Part shown: positions 7,479-16,540 of the stretch, in pieces
Position numbering within the stretch: the first letter of the stretch is position 1
Layout: each line of letters starts with the position of its first letter
Assembly (NCBI GenBank): GCA_016125265.1
Contig: WGMC01000007.1
Span: 124,001-188,000 of the forward strand
Direction of reading: 5' to 3'
DNA: 64,000 nt
Source: Planctomycetaceae bacterium
Lineage (GTDB): Bacteria > Planctomycetota > UBA1135 > GCA-002686595
The notes under the pieces: model-generated
The model's input: the letters and a program-made list of their open reading frames with translations, nothing else
Databases searched by the model: none
Told to the model about the DNA's origin: nothing
Position numbers and translations under genes: made by a program

Positions 7479-9815
7479 CTACAGATCCACCCGCAGTTCG
7501 GCGAGCCGCGCGTCGCGGTCGGCCGCGAAGCGGCGGATGCCGTCCATCAGGCTCTTGGGATCCAACTGCGCTTCGGCCTTGATCTCCTCCACGTTGCCGC
7601 CCGTGCGCCAACGGTTGTCGAAGTCCGGGCTCATCACGTAGCGCTCGGCCACCTTGTGCGGCAACCAATCGTGCATCAGGCGGCGCGCGCCGTTCGTGAT
7701 GCACGTCGAATCCATCCAGTCGGCGCGGGACAGCACGGAATCCCGATAGCTTTGGCTCTGGCGTTGGAAGAGTTGCCACGATGTCGCCGCCACCAACTTC
7801 ACGTTCGGCGCATCCGCTCCGGCGAACCGCGGCAACAGCTCGAGCACCGACTCCATGGTGCTTGTGCCTTGCACGATGACGGTGCCGCCGATGGGGCGCG
7901 TCCGGTCGTGGTCCCGGATCACGTAGGCACCCTTCGCCGCGTCCAAGTGGGACGGAAGCCCGAGTTTCGCGCGGTCCGGCACCGCGACGTTGGGCCGCGT
8001 CAGGTGCAACGCGATGATCGGCACGTCGCTCGAGAGCGCTGCGGCGAGCAGCGGCGCCACTTCGTTGTGCTCGAAGGGATGCAGGTCGATGACGTGGCCG
8101 TCGGGGAAGAGCTGCGTAACGCCCGGCGCGAAGATGCCGAAGTGCGTGCGGCTGTCCTCGGCGGTCTCCGGGCCCGAGTGCCCGACCACCCAGATCACCT
8201 TGCCGACCTTCAGCGGGCAGTCCTGCGCCAACTGGCTGAAGAGCCGCATCAGGCCGTACTTCAGGTAGCTGAACGAGCCGTACGTGCTGCACGCACCCCA
8301 GTAGCCGAGGAACTCCTGCTCGGGCTCCGCGGCCATGTTCGTGACGGCGACACCGACCACCAATCCGGCGTTGGTGAACTCGGTGATCTGCTGGGGGAGC
8401 AGCGCGCCGCGGGGGTTCTTGTCGCGCTCGTACCAACCGAAACCCGGCAGGTCGCCCCATCCCTTCGCAAAGCCCGCGATCGACGTCGAATCGGCCAAAT
8501 CGGCCGAACACGCCAGCACGAGAGGACGGCCCATGCGCCGCGCCGACTCGCCGTTGACCCAGGCGCCAAAACGGCCGAAACCCTCCTTGTTGGCGACCTT
8601 CGTGCCAGGTGCAACGAACAGCTCCGCGGGCAACTTGTCGACGGCCAGCCACGAACGGTCCTCGGCCAGGTTCACACCGGTCGCCAGGCGGAAACTCTTC
8701 GGTTTGCTCGGGATGGATTCACCCATCTCGACGAGCGTGTCGGAGAGGTACTCGACCAGCTCCGCGTCCTCGCGCAGCACGCCCATCACGGTTTGGAACC
8801 AGCCTTTCGACTGTTCGCGCGAGGCGCTCTCGCCCGGATCGCGTGTGTCGCCGCGGCCCGCGAACTCGACGCCGTACTTCTTCTCGAAGTCCTCGCGGCA
8901 GCGCCAGAACATGTCCGAGTTGCGGCCGTGCGACTTGCCGTGGGAGGCCGCGTCGAACTTGTGGTACCCGCGGCCCTTGCGGGTCTTGAACCACACACAA
9001 CCCGGGCGACCTTGGGTGTCTTCGGCGTGCACGATTTCGACGAGCGCACGTGTCAGCGCCTCGTAGTCCTCGCCGTCCTCCGCGCCGGCCACGCGCCAGC
9101 CGTAGGGCGCGAACCAATCGACCGGCGTTCCCGCCACGACTTCGGAGTTCGCGAACTCGTCGATGCCGTGGTCGTTCCAATCGAGCAGGTAGACCAGGTT
9201 GTCGAGCCCGAGCCCGTAGGCCGAGTTCTTGACTTCGTGGTGGGCGCCCGCCGTGTGGCCGCCCTCGCCCTCCATGGCGAACACACGCACCGAACCCACG
9301 CCGGCGTGCTTCAGCGCCATCGCCTCGCCGAGGGCCGCGGGCGCCCCGTGGCCCGACGGGCCGGTATTGAACTTGAAGATCAGGGTCTTGCCCTCCATCT
9401 CCGCGTGGCCCGGCAGTCCCTTGTTGTGGCGCAGCCACAAGAGGTCCTCCCACGTCAACATGCGGTCGTGGGCGTTGGGCACCTGGAAGCGCGGGTCCTT
9501 GGTGCGCTCGAAGCGAATGCGCAGCGCCTCGTTGTAGACCGCGAGCAGGGCGTAGATCGCCGGGTTGCAGTGCCCCGCGACCAGCACGAAGCGGTCGCCG
9601 AAGGCGAGCTCCGGCCGGCGGATGTCGAGGCGCATGCCCGGGCCCAGGGTGGAGGCCACAAGCATCGGCACCTTCGAACGCGAGCCGCCCGGATGCCCGC
9701 TCTGGCGCAGGTTGAGCATCAGGTCGATGCACTGGTCCACCAGGTCCCCGGTTTTGCGCCAGTGCCCGAAATGGCCCGTGAAATCCTGCAACGCCGCGCG
9801 CTTCAAGGTCTGCAT
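7479..9815 (-). CDS. Transketolase-family thiamine diphosphate enzyme (long form)
   Basis: A 778-residue transketolase-like protein, about 110 residues longer than the usual 660-670. N-terminal features are HPGGSRSKVP (41-50), AGHCNPAIYALL (80-91) and a thiamine diphosphate site running from GEGG (183-186) to N214. The canonical GDG of the cofactor site is GEG here (E184). The central pyrimidine-binding domain (about 420-600) contains the ACSADLADST and WVVGHSGPET segments; the C-terminal domain follows. Expected role is transfer of two-carbon ketol units in the non-oxidative pentose phosphate pathway. The D-to-E change and the extra length make another ketol-transfer reaction possible. The gene stands alone, with an ATG start and a leader containing a short GC hairpin. 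Confidence 0.85.
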   Translation of the reverse strand: MQTLKRAALQDFTGHFGHWRKTGDLVDQCIDLMLNLRQSGHPGGSRSKVPMLVASTLGPGMRLDIRRPELAFGDRFVLVAGHCNPAIYALLAVYNEALRIRFERTKDPRFQVPNAHDRMLTWEDLLWLRHNKGLPGHAEMEGKTLIFKFNTGPSGHGAPAALGEAMALKHAGVGSVRVFAMEGEGGHTAGAHHEVKNSAYGLGLDNLVYLLDWNDHGIDEFANSEVVAGTPVDWFAPYGWRVAGAEDGEDYEALTRALVEIVHAEDTQGRPGCVWFKTRKGRGYHKFDAASHGKSHGRNSDMFWRCREDFEKKYGVEFAGRGDTRDPGESASREQSKGWFQTVMGVLREDAELVEYLSDTLVEMGESIPSKPKSFRLATGVNLAEDRSWLAVDKLPAELFVAPGTKVANKEGFGRFGAWVNGESARRMGRPLVLACSADLADSTSIAGFAKGWGDLPGFGWYERDKNPRGALLPQQITEFTNAGLVVGVAVTNMAAEPEQEFLGYWGACSTYGSFSYLKYGLMRLFSQLAQDCPLKVGKVIWVVGHSGPETAEDSRTHFGIFAPGVTQLFPDGHVIDLHPFEHNEVAPLLAAALSSDVPIIALHLTRPNVAVPDRAKLGLPSHLDAAKGAYVIRDHDRTRPIGGTVIVQGTSTMESVLELLPRFAGADAPNVKLVAATSWQLFQRQSQSYRDSVLSRADWMDSTCITNGARRLMHDWLPHKVAERYVMSPDFDNRWRTGGNVEEIKAEAQLDPKSLMDGIRRFAADRDARLAELRVDL

Positions 9816-9917
9816 GTGCTGGTCCTGTGCCTCGCCGCCCGGCTCCCGGGCGGGGGCGACATGGTACCCGCGGGGCTTGCGGCTGTCCCCCGCTCGCGCG
9901 ATCGATCCAGGGCCGAG

Positions 9918-10130
9918 TCAGATCCGTTTGGGCTTCCAGACGGCGGCGTCGATCGTGGCCCAGATGGCGATGATCCAGCCCAGCCAAATCAGCCACAGCA
10001 GGGCCGAGGCAACAAAGAAGAGCAGGGCTGCCAGCACTCGCCCTTGCACCAGTTGCCCCAGTCCGGGCACGAAGAAACTGCACACGGCGGCAATCACGTT
10101 GCCGCTCGATCCTTGACCTTGGTTGCTCAT
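9918..10130 (-). CDS. Small TM2-like membrane protein
   Basis: A 70-residue membrane protein with two predicted transmembrane helices. The first contains FFVPGLGQLVQGR, the PGxGQxxxGR turn typical of TM2 and related small membrane families. The second spans about residues 42-62, followed by a short basic tail. Its start overlaps the stop of the SGNH-like gene by ATGA, so the two are co-translated. Function of bacterial TM2 proteins is not known. It ends 102 bases before the transketolase start. Confidence 0.85.
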   Translation of the reverse strand: MSNQGQGSSGNVIAAVCSFFVPGLGQLVQGRVLAALLFFVASALLWLIWLGWIIAIWATIDAAVWKPKRI

Positions 10131-11365
10131 CGCCTGTGTATTCCGATTGGGGGGCCTTGGCTTGCGCGCGGGTCCGTATCCCGGACCCGCGGGAGGGCCA
10201 CTAGTTCGGCCAGCGCCTCGGCCACGGCAAGATTTTGTTCGGGGCCGTAATGGCCCCCGGGCCGCCAGTCGCTCGGTGACGCGATGAGGGCGCGGCTCAG
10301 GTCGTGGACGAGGTGTCCGTCCGCGCGGAGTTGCTCGAGCAACCCGTCGAAACCCGGCGCAGGGTCCGCCAGGTCGCCCCGGCTGGGCACCACCAGCACG
10401 CGGACCGGCCCCTGCCCTGCCCGCCCGGCCCTGGCTACGAGGGCGCGGGTCAGCCCGCGGAGCTCGCCCTCCGGATCGGCGAGGCGCGCGGCGAGGGTCG
10501 GCCGCAGGCGGCTCTCGTGCCAGGTGAGGGCGAGGCGGGCGATGCCGCTTCGGTGGGTCCAGTGGGAGCCGCGCGGCGCGTAGGCGAGGGGTGCGCGGGC
10601 CACGAACTGGTCGAGGGCGCCCGTTGCGGTCCAAAAGCGTTCCGCGGAGCCGAGCAGCGCCAGCAGCGTCTCCGGGGAATCTGCGGCGCACGGCACGTCG
10701 ACCAGCGTGCCGGACTCCCAGCGGACACGCGGTTTGAAGGCCACAGCCCCGCTCCAGTGGTTCTCCGCCGGCCGGTAGAGGGACAGCAGTCGCGGCAGCG
10801 CGCTGGTCATCAGGCCGATCCAGATCTCGTCGGGTTGCAGCTCCGCGGCAACTCGCTCGAGCCGCAGCACGGCTTGGTCGAGGCCGTAGCCCCCGACCCC
10901 AAGGTTCCACGGGTCGAGGTCGGGTCGGAGTTCGGCCAGGTGGTGGGCCCAGGTCTGCTCGGCCTCCACCTCGTCGCCGTGTGTGAAGGAACAGCCGATG
11001 AGCGCGACGCGCCGGGCGTTCGGGGACCGGGGGCCGCGCTCGGAAAGGCGCTCCCCGAGTTTCCCGTAATCCGGGCCGAATGTCTGCCAACCCAGCTCCC
11101 CGTCGTAACCCACCACGTCGCCGCCCCAGGGCCGGCCGAATTCGATGCCGCGCAGCAATCCCACCGCCGCGCGCTGGCTCGGCACGAACAGCGGCGGGTC
11201 GAACGGTGCCACCGCGCGGCCGTGCATGCAGCCGTCCGCCAACACGACCCTGTGCAGCCACTGGTCGAGTGCCAACGTCCCCAGGGCGAGCGCACCCGCG
11301 CCGATGGCCAACCTGGTCCGCCAACTGCGGCGAGGTCGACGGTGTGCTTCGGACGGGACGTGCAT
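10127..11365 (-). CDS. SGNH/GDSL hydrolase-like membrane-anchored protein
   Basis: A 412-residue protein with an N-terminal anchor (about residues 18-38, LAIGAGALALGTLALDQW) and an extracytoplasmic SGNH-hydrolase-like domain. Block I is LIGCSFTHGDEV, with the nucleophile Ser; block II Gly is in NLGVGGYGLDQ; block V is probably the GGHYGPEQN segment near the end. Proteins of this shape often de-acetylate or otherwise modify exported glycans, which would fit the divergent GT39-like glycosyltransferase 115 bases away. The substrate is not evident. Minus-strand TACGCT at 11402-11397 may be the -10 box. Catalytic competence is inferred from motifs only. Confidence 0.75.
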   Translation of the reverse strand: MHVPSEAHRRPRRSWRTRLAIGAGALALGTLALDQWLHRVVLADGCMHGRAVAPFDPPLFVPSQRAAVGLLRGIEFGRPWGGDVVGYDGELGWQTFGPDYGKLGERLSERGPRSPNARRVALIGCSFTHGDEVEAEQTWAHHLAELRPDLDPWNLGVGGYGLDQAVLRLERVAAELQPDEIWIGLMTSALPRLLSLYRPAENHWSGAVAFKPRVRWESGTLVDVPCAADSPETLLALLGSAERFWTATGALDQFVARAPLAYAPRGSHWTHRSGIARLALTWHESRLRPTLAARLADPEGELRGLTRALVARAGRAGQGPVRVLVVPSRGDLADPAPGFDGLLEQLRADGHLVHDLSRALIASPSDWRPGGHYGPEQNLAVAEALAELVALPRVRDTDPRASQGPPIGIHRR

Positions 11366-11464
11366 GGGAGTGCGGCGCGGCGTCGCAGGCCACCGCAGCG
11401 TAGCTCGTCCCGCCGATCCCGGGTACGGCCGGAGAGGAGCGCGAGATTCGCATGCTCTTCGCCG

Positions 11465-11470
11465 TAGACT
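11465..11470 (+). promoter_or_regulatory. -10-like hexamer TAGACT upstream of the GT39-like gene
   Basis: TAGACT ends 10 bases before the ATG at 11481; the same hexamer stands 9 bases before the ATG at 15641. Neither gene has a Shine-Dalgarno sequence. A transcript from here would start 2-4 bases before the start codon. No -35 box recognised. Confidence 0.4.
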
Positions 11471-11480
11471 TTCCCGAGCG

Positions 11481-13172
11481 ATGAGCGGCCCTTCCCTTGC
11501 TGCGCCCGAGAATCCCCCCGGCGCGCAATCGGGGTGGGGAGCGGCCCTCCTTCTGTGCGCTCTTTTTGCGGCCCTGCACCTGCCGGCGGCCGCGTCCCTC
11601 GCCGGCTACCACGGGGACGAGCGTTTCTACACCGACGCGGCCCTCGAGATGGCGCAGCGCGGCGAGTGGTCGCTGCCGCGTTACGCGGACGGCAGCCTGC
11701 GGGCCAACAAACCGCTCCTCACCTATTGGAGCCTGCTCGTGTCCTACGGCACCTTCGGAGTGGGGGTGCTGTCGTCGCGGCTGCCGTTCCTGCTGGCGAT
11801 GCTCGGCGCGTTGCTGTTGACGTGGCGGATCGCGTGGATCGCCACCAAGAGCCGGTCGATCGCGCTGACCGCCGCGTTGATCTACGGCGCCACGCCGGCG
11901 GTCAGTTCCACGGCTCTGCGCTCGACCCCGGACGCCCTGCAGGCCTTTGGTGTCGCCCTCGCCCTGCTCGGCATCGTGCGGCTCGTGATGGAGCCGAAGG
12001 AGCGTCTTGGCGCCCTTTGGGTGTGGCTCGGTGCGGGTGTCACGGTGGCGTCCAAACTGAGCCTGGGATTCTTGGTCGCGGCGTTCGCCGTCGCCGCCGT
12101 GCTGGCGTGGGGCCAGGGCCCGCTGTCGCAGCGGCTCCGCCAGCTCTTCCACCCGCTGGCGCTGCTGCCCGGTGCCGCCGTGGGTTTGCTGGGAACCCTG
12201 CCCATGTACCTCGTCGGAGATGGCGCGCTGAGCCAAGCGGTCAACGACCAGGTGGCCGGGCGCATGCCTTCGGGGCCGCTCTGGGTGCTGGGCAACTTCC
12301 TGCGCTACGCGGCCGATCCCGTGCGCCACTTCGCGCCGTTTTCGCTGCTGGCCCTCGCGGGGCTGTTCTTCGGCTGGCGGCGAGCCCGCGCCGGAGATCG
12401 CCCAACCACCCCGCGCCCCGCTTGGCTGCCCGTCGCGATTGGCTTCCTGCTGCTCCTCATCGCGATCTTCGCCGTGGGCAACTTGCACCGCGCGCGGTAC
12501 CTGTTGCCGGCCTATCCCATGGCCGCGCTGCTGATCGCGTACGGGTTGCACGGCGCACTTCCGCGTGTTCAGGCCTTCCTCGGCGCCGCCAACCGCTGGG
12601 TGCTCGGGGTCCTGGCGATCGCTGCGCTCGCGTTTGTGCAGCACCCACAGGTCACCCTGTTCGGTCTGGCGCTGGTGGCGCTCGGCCTGGGCTTCGACCG
12701 CATCGCCCGCCGTCGCGCGGCCCACGTGCCGGCGTTGGCCGTGACCCTGATGCTGCTGTCGTCCTTCGTGGTTTCCGGCGTGCGGCCCGCGTTCCACGAG
12801 ACCCCCCTCGACGAGTTGAGCGTGGCCCTTGCCGGCCCTTCGTCCGAAGTGCTGGTGCTGGACGGCGCGGGTGTGGAATGCGAGGACCTGGCCGCGAAAC
12901 TGCGGGTGGTCAGCGGTGGCCGAGTGCGCGCGGTGCCCCACGACCCCGAACGCCTGGGTCTCGACGAAACCAGCGGGGACTCCGCCGGTCTGGAGCACCC
13001 CTCGCTGGTCGGTTCCGTGGCCTGGGCAGAGCGCATCGAGGCGTCCTTGGTCGGTTACCGGTTGGCCGGCACGTGGCCCGACGAATCCCTGCACCTGCCG
13101 TTCTCGCGCTCGGCCCGGGCCGCGGCCACCCAGGCTCGGTTGGTGGGGCTGTGGACCTGGACGCCCCAGTGA
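11481..13172 (+). CDS. GT39/ArnT-like integral membrane glycosyltransferase
   Basis: A 563-residue polytopic membrane protein. After a short cytoplasmic tail and the first helix it carries GYHGDERFYTDAALEM, with the Asp-Glu pair in the first extracytoplasmic loop that is catalytic in GT-C enzymes of the PMT/ArnT group. This is followed by NKPLLTYW, another hallmark. About 11 further hydrophobic segments follow, and the last 120 residues form a soluble extracytoplasmic domain. Such enzymes move a sugar from a polyprenyl-phosphate donor to a protein, lipid or glycan. The acceptor is unknown. It is divergent from the SGNH-like gene, which may act on the same surface glycan. The ATG at 11481 sits right after a TAGACT box. 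Confidence 0.85.
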   Translation: MSGPSLAAPENPPGAQSGWGAALLLCALFAALHLPAAASLAGYHGDERFYTDAALEMAQRGEWSLPRYADGSLRANKPLLTYWSLLVSYGTFGVGVLSSRLPFLLAMLGALLLTWRIAWIATKSRSIALTAALIYGATPAVSSTALRSTPDALQAFGVALALLGIVRLVMEPKERLGALWVWLGAGVTVASKLSLGFLVAAFAVAAVLAWGQGPLSQRLRQLFHPLALLPGAAVGLLGTLPMYLVGDGALSQAVNDQVAGRMPSGPLWVLGNFLRYAADPVRHFAPFSLLALAGLFFGWRRARAGDRPTTPRPAWLPVAIGFLLLLIAIFAVGNLHRARYLLPAYPMAALLIAYGLHGALPRVQAFLGAANRWVLGVLAIAALAFVQHPQVTLFGLALVALGLGFDRIARRRAAHVPALAVTLMLLSSFVVSGVRPAFHETPLDELSVALAGPSSEVLVLDGAGVECEDLAAKLRVVSGGRVRAVPHDPERLGLDETSGDSAGLEHPSLVGSVAWAERIEASLVGYRLAGTWPDESLHLPFSRSARAAATQARLVGLWTWTPQ

Positions 13173-13289
13173 CGTGCGCGGACCGTACAAGGGCCAGGGG
13201 GTGAGGTTGCCGGGTGGCGCCGGGCACGGCTACCCTAGGAACCGCGCCGAGGTCCGGCGCTCCCCACGCCCCACGCCTCTGCTCCGCCC

Positions 13290-13520
13290 ATGGCTGACTT
13301 CCGACTCGAACTGGACGCGCCGAACAACATCGTCCTGGTGATGGTCACCGAGGACGACGGCAGCGAACACGATTACCAGTTCGACTTCGACCCGCGCTCC
13401 GGGCGGTGGGAGTTCGGCGAGCGCGACCTGCTCGAACGCGACTTTGGCGTCGAGTGGGTGGAAGAGATGGAAGCGGCCGTGGAAGGCGCGATCCGCAGCG
13501 TGGTCGACAAACGTGGCTGA
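13290..13520 (+). CDS. Small acidic protein, paralogue of the 82-residue protein at 5085
   Basis: A 76-residue soluble acidic protein. It shares with the 5085-5333 product the order DGS, Tyr, then a SGR(Y/W)xFxExDxLExDFG block (here SGRWEFGERDLLERDFG) and a helical C-terminus of similar length. No known family recognised. Its last codons overlap the first codons of the cytochrome lipoprotein gene by 8 bases, so the two are probably co-translated. TACCCT at 13231-13236 could be a -10 box with a leader of about 50 bases. The two paralogues have different neighbours (MltA/MOSC against a cytochrome), so context gives no shared function. Confidence 0.82.
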   Translation: MADFRLELDAPNNIVLVMVTEDDGSEHDYQFDFDPRSGRWEFGERDLLERDFGVEWVEEMEAAVEGAIRSVVDKRG

Positions 13521-13953
13521 CCGTCGCCCTCTGCTCGCACTCCTCGCCGCGGCGGTGCTGGGTTGCGCTCCCGCACCCGCTCCCAGCTCGGCGACGGGCA
13601 GCACGCGGCCGCCGCGGGATCTGGCGCTCTTGGAGCACATGATCCAGCTCAACGCGCTGCACCTCGGCATCGAGCCGCATCTGCGCGACGCCGCCGCGAT
13701 GGGGGAGCTCGCCCGTGTGGCCGGCGAGATCGAAACACTGGGCGCGGCGCCGGTGTTCGTGGATTGGCCAAAGCGCCCCGGGTTTCCCCACGACCCCACC
13801 CGCTACGAGCGGTTCCGCGAGGATCTCGTGCGCGGCGCGGCCGAACTCCAGGGCGCCGCGGAGGCCGGGGACAAGGACGCCGTCGTGGCCGCGTACGCGC
13901 GCCTGGACGCTAGCTGCACGGCCTGCCACAAACGTTACTCGCCGACCTACTGA
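13513..13953 (+). CDS. Lipoprotein cytochrome c with C-terminal CxxCH
   Basis: A 146-residue protein with lipoprotein signal (lipobox VLGC, Cys18) and one heme c site CTACH at residues 135-139, only seven residues from the C-terminus. The helical body before it (about 35-130) and the C-terminal heme position resemble class II cytochromes of the c-prime type, four-helix bundles in the periplasm that bind small ligands or carry electrons. The GTG start at 13513 lies inside the end of the small acidic gene. A longer in-frame opening upstream has no homology. Redox partner unknown. No maturation genes are nearby. Confidence 0.82.
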   Translation: MADRRPLLALLAAAVLGCAPAPAPSSATGSTRPPRDLALLEHMIQLNALHLGIEPHLRDAAAMGELARVAGEIETLGAAPVFVDWPKRPGFPHDPTRYERFREDLVRGAAELQGAAEAGDKDAVVAAYARLDASCTACHKRYSPTY

Positions 13954-14036
13954 CCGCGGCGTAACTGCGCTGCGCAGCATCGGGCGGTGCCACTTGGGCA
14001 CTGGAAGCGACCGGCCGCCTGGCCCACCTTGCTGCC

Positions 14037-15608
14037 GTGGCGGCCGCGACGGAGTTGGTTTGGCTCAAGCGCGACTTGCGCGTCGCCGACCATGCTCCGC
14101 TCTTCGAGGCCGCCGCGCGGGGGCCCGTCGCGGCGTTGTACCTATGGGAGCCGATCGTGGTCGGCGCGGCCGAGTTCGACGGGCAGCACCTCGCGTATCT
14201 GCAAGGGGCGCTCGCGGAGCTGTCGGAATCCCTTTGGCGTCTCGGCATTCCGCTGCTGTTCGCCGAGGGTGACGCGGTCGTTGCCTTGGAGCGGTTGCGC
14301 CGTTCGCTGGGGTTCGTGCGCGTCTGGAGCCACGAAGAAACCGGGCTGCTCGCGACCTACCGGCGGGACCAAGCCGTCGCGGCCTGGGCGCGCGAAGTCG
14401 GTGTCCAGTGGACCGAGCGGCCGCAAACCGGCGTGGTGCGCCGTTTGCGCACGCGCGATGGCTGGGCGAAACGCTGGCACGCGCGCATGAGCGAGCCGAT
14501 CGTGCCCGTGCCGGAGTCTGCGCGCGGGGCCGAAGGCGTGCTCCCGGACCCGCTGCCCGTGGGGACCGTGCTGGGGGTCGCGCCGAGACGTCGGGACGGC
14601 CAGGGTCAACCCGGCGAGAGTTCCGCGGCCCGTGTTCTCGACGACTTCCTCGCCGTGCGCAGCCAGCGTTACCGCGCTTCCATGTCGGCACCTGGTCCCG
14701 GTTGGGACGGGTGCTCGCGTCTCAGCGAACACCTGGCTTTCGGCGCGTTGAGCATGCGCCAGACCTACCAAGCGACAGCGCGGCGATTGGAAGAGCTGCG
14801 CGCCGACAAGAGCGCCGCGCCGAAGGGCTGGGTGGGTTCCCTTTCCGCCTTCGCACAGCGTCTGCGCTGGCACTGCCACTTCGAGCAGAAGCTCGAGGAT
14901 GCGCCGGACCTCGAATCGGTCAATCTGCACCGCGGCTACGACGGTCTGCGCGAGAGCGAGTTCGACACGACGCGCTTTGCCGCTTGGTGCGAAGGCCGAA
15001 CCGGATACCCGATGGTCGACGCCTGCATGCGCAGCCTGCTCGCGACGGGTTGGCTCAACTTCCGCATGCGCGCGATGCTGGTCTCGTTCGCGAGTTACCA
15101 CCTTTGGCTGCATTGGCGCGAAACAGGGCTGCACCTTGGGCGTCAGTTCCTGGATTTCGAGCCGGGAATCCACTGGGCCCAAGTGCAGATGCAGAGCGGC
15201 ACCACGGGCATGAACACCCTGCGCATGTACAACCCCGCGAAGCAGCTCGTCGACCACGATCCCGAGGGCACCTTCGTCCGGCGTTGGTGCCCCGAACTGG
15301 CGGGTGTCCCGCTCGCGCACCTCCCGGAACCGCACTTGATGGACGCCGCCGAGCAGCGCCGCGCCGGTTGCCGCATCGGCCGCGAGTACCCCTCGCCGAT
15401 CGTGGACTCGAAGGCGGCCCTCGCACTTGCGCGGACCCGTTTTCGCGATGTGCGCCGGGACCCCGCCGTGCGCGCCGAGGCCGCGGAAATCGTCGAGAAA
15501 CACGGCAGCCGGCGCCGTCCGCCGCGGCGAAAGTCGCGGCGCCCTTCGCCCGCATCCCGAACGCCCGACGCGGCACCGACGCTCTTCGACGGCGATCCTT
15601 TGGAGTGA
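14037..15608 (+). CDS. Cryptochrome/DNA photolyase family flavoprotein
   Basis: A 523-residue FAD protein. The N-terminal photolyase-related alpha/beta domain begins with LVWLKRDLRVADHAPL (residues 7-22). The FAD-binding helical domain contains TGYPMVDACMRSLLATGWLN, RMRAMLVSF, HWAQVQMQSGTTGMN and RMYNPAKQ, typical of light-dependent repair of pyrimidine dimers or of cryptochrome signalling. The start is a GTG at 14037, immediately before LVWLKRD. The C-terminal 40 residues are basic and Pro-rich, which could help bind DNA. It is the first of three closely spaced plus-strand genes (photolyase, EamA, DUF2200) that each seem to have their own promoter. Whether it repairs CPD or another lesion cannot be read from the sequence. 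Confidence 0.9.
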   Translation: MAAATELVWLKRDLRVADHAPLFEAAARGPVAALYLWEPIVVGAAEFDGQHLAYLQGALAELSESLWRLGIPLLFAEGDAVVALERLRRSLGFVRVWSHEETGLLATYRRDQAVAAWAREVGVQWTERPQTGVVRRLRTRDGWAKRWHARMSEPIVPVPESARGAEGVLPDPLPVGTVLGVAPRRRDGQGQPGESSAARVLDDFLAVRSQRYRASMSAPGPGWDGCSRLSEHLAFGALSMRQTYQATARRLEELRADKSAAPKGWVGSLSAFAQRLRWHCHFEQKLEDAPDLESVNLHRGYDGLRESEFDTTRFAAWCEGRTGYPMVDACMRSLLATGWLNFRMRAMLVSFASYHLWLHWRETGLHLGRQFLDFEPGIHWAQVQMQSGTTGMNTLRMYNPAKQLVDHDPEGTFVRRWCPELAGVPLAHLPEPHLMDAAEQRRAGCRIGREYPSPIVDSKAALALARTRFRDVRRDPAVRAEAAEIVEKHGSRRRPPRRKSRRPSPASRTPDAAPTLFDGDPLE

Positions 15609-15625
15609 CGAGGACTTGCCCGGGC

Positions 15626-15631
15626 TAGACT
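15626..15631 (+). promoter_or_regulatory. -10-like hexamer TAGACT upstream of the EamA gene
   Basis: TAGACT ends 9 bases before the ATG at 15641, in the 32-base gap after the photolyase stop. It is identical in sequence to the hexamer at 11465 and has almost the same spacing. No Shine-Dalgarno is present, so a nearly leaderless transcript is likely. Confidence 0.42.
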
Positions 15632-15640
15632 GCGCCGCCC

Positions 15641-16513
15641 ATGCCCGTCGAAGCGCTGCTGCTCGTGCTCGTGGCCGCGCTGCTACACGCGGTTTGGAAC
15701 ATCGCGGCCAAGAGGGCGGGGGGTGACTACCGCTTCACCCTGTTCGTCGCGCTGTGGGTCGGTGTGGTCTGGGCGCCCGTGGCGACGTGGGTCGGTTGGA
15801 ACCAGGTCGGCGACTGGGGACCAGACGTGTGGCTGGCGCTGAGCGCGAGCGCGGCCGTGCACCTGCTCTACTTCGTCGTGCTGCTGCGCGGTTACCGCGC
15901 GGCGGACCTGACCGTCGTGTACCCGGTCGCGCGAGGCAGTGCGCCGCTCGTCACCGCGGCGGCCGCCGTGTTGCTCTTGGGCGAGCGGCTCTCGGGTCTG
16001 GCTCTGGTCGGTGTGCTTGCGGTCTGCACGGGCGTGTTTCTGATCGCGGGAGGCCCCACGCTGTGGCGCGGACTGGCGGAGCCGGGTCGGGTGCGTGCGG
16101 GCCTTCGTTGGGGCGCGGCCACGGGGCTGTGTGTGTCCGCGTACACCGTGATCGACGGCTACAGCGCCAAGGTGCTCGAAGTGCATCCCATCCTCATCGA
16201 CTACGTCGGCAACGTGCTGCGGCTGCCGCTACTCCTGCCTCTCGTCTGGCCGAGCCGCGCGGAACTGCCCGGGCTCTGGCGCCGACAGTGGAAGGCCGCT
16301 CTCACCGTCGCCACCCTGGGCTCCTTGGGGTACATGCTGGTGCTCTACGCGATGACCCTGGCGCCGCTGTCGCACGTGGCGCCGGCCCGCGAGGTTTCGA
16401 TGCTGGTCGCGGCCCTTCTCGGCGGGCGCCTGCTGGGCGAGAAGGACCGCGCGCTCCGCCTGGCCGGCGCCGCGTGCATCACCGTCGGTGTGGTTTCCCT
16501 GGCCTGGGCGTGA
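15641..16513 (+). CDS. EamA-family (DMT superfamily) transporter
   Basis: A 290-residue inner-membrane protein with ten hydrophobic helices arranged as two five-helix EamA repeats (about residues 1-135 and 145-290). It starts with the family signature [14 protein letters not shown]. The second repeat contains [21 protein letters not shown] and a short GEKD loop, again typical. Members export amino acids, nucleotide-sugars or other metabolites; the substrate cannot be predicted here. It starts 32 bases after the photolyase stop. Confidence 0.9.
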   Translation: MPVEALLLVLVAALLHAVWNIAAKRAGGDYRFTLFVALWVGVVWAPVATWVGWNQVGDWGPDVWLALSASAAVHLLYFVVLLRGYRAADLTVVYPVARGSAPLVTAAAAVLLLGERLSGLALVGVLAVCTGVFLIAGGPTLWRGLAEPGRVRAGLRWGAATGLCVSAYTVIDGYSAKVLEVHPILIDYVGNVLRLPLLLPLVWPSRAELPGLWRRQWKAALTVATLGSLGYMLVLYAMTLAPLSHVAPAREVSMLVAALLGGRLLGEKDRALRLAGAACITVGVVSLAWA

Positions 16514-16540
16514 GGGGGACCACCGCTCCGGCGCTCCGGG

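Noticed and set aside
7656-10250. 864-residue open frame on the plus strand opposite the transketolase gene
   Set aside because: It is an antisense shadow of a strongly supported gene; its composition is Arg/His/Val-rich with no domain, as expected from the high GC content.
9918-13190. 1090-residue minus-strand open frame
   Set aside because: It reads through the TM2-like gene and then antisense to the GT39-like gene; only its last 70 residues are a real protein.
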